From: an uncultured Verrucomicrobiota bacterium
GTDB lineage: Bacteria > Verrucomicrobiota > Verrucomicrobiia > Limisphaerales > UBA9464
DNA: 5,207 nt
Reading direction: 5' to 3'
Assembly (NCBI GenBank): GCA_903925515.1
Contig: CAIYFP010000239.1
Location: 1-5,207 of the forward strand
The position numbers and the translations under genes are program-made. How positions within the stretch are numbered: position 1 is the stretch's first letter; the number at the start of each line of letters is the position of its first letter. Below are positions 5,163-5,207 of the stretch, in pieces. The notes under the pieces were generated by a model that ran no database searches, was not told the DNA's origin, and saw only the letters and a list, made by a program, of their open reading frames with translations.

Positions 5163-5201
5163 CGTCGTGGCTCGCTCCTCACAGACCTCTGCGGGTCTGC
5201 T
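5163..5201 (-). repeat. Second repeat module, copy 2 (inverted, outside the palindrome)
   Basis: Read on the - strand this begins AGCAGACCCGCAGAGGTCTG and matches the module at 5071-5109 at 31 of 39 positions. It contains its own small hairpin, CAGACC (5182-5187) with GGTCTG (5194-5199). An overlapping short palindrome CCACGTCGTGG lies at 5160-5170. Similarity with one gap continues to the window end (TCGTCCC against the GGACGG before copy 1), so the repeat may extend beyond 5207. Confidence 0.7.
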
Positions 5202-5207
5202 CGTCCC

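Overview
The window is high-GC bacterial chromosomal DNA with tightly packed genes on both strands. The combination of an extreme C-over-G bias on the + strand, a secreted esterase with an N-terminal glycogen-binding-like domain, a secreted SMP-30/gluconolactonase-type protein and GC-rich dispersed palindromes would fit a Verrucomicrobiota-type (or related PVC) genome. That placement is an inference from style, not from a marker gene.

Layout from left to right. Positions 1-1846 (+ strand) look like one transcription unit: the 3' end of a phosphoserine phosphatase-like gene (serB-like), a membrane-anchored TlpA/ResA-type thioredoxin with a CPPC active site, and an exported alpha/beta-hydrolase of the esterase D/feruloyl esterase type. 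The genes abut or nearly overlap, and none of the + strand starts has a visible Shine-Dalgarno sequence, so translational coupling is likely. A complete tRNA-Phe(GAA) with encoded CCA follows at 1951-2026. Positions 2112-4890 (- strand) hold a second, convergent unit: an exported SMP-30/gluconolactonase-like protein upstream and a 609-residue MsbA-type ABC exporter downstream, separated by 67 bases and each preceded by a GGAGG-type ribosome binding site. The last 317 bases contain no convincing gene. They hold the short 5' region of the SMP-30-like gene and then a compact repeat structure with a perfect 24-bp inverted repeat and a second, imperfect inverted repeat interleaved with it; this runs off the end of the window.

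The genes appear to be ordinary housekeeping and envelope functions. Three of the four complete proteins carry export or membrane signals (TlpA-like anchor, esterase signal peptide, SMP-30 signal peptide) and the fourth is an inner-membrane exporter. No shared pathway is evident, and no defence, phage or biosynthetic system is visible. The unusual material is non-coding or compositional: two different 7-bp tandem arrays flanking the ABC gene (one running into its ribosome binding site), a strand-dependent codon switch (C-ending codons on +, G-ending codons on -), a 14-codon minicistron bridging tlpA and the esterase gene, and the interleaved repeat element at the right edge.
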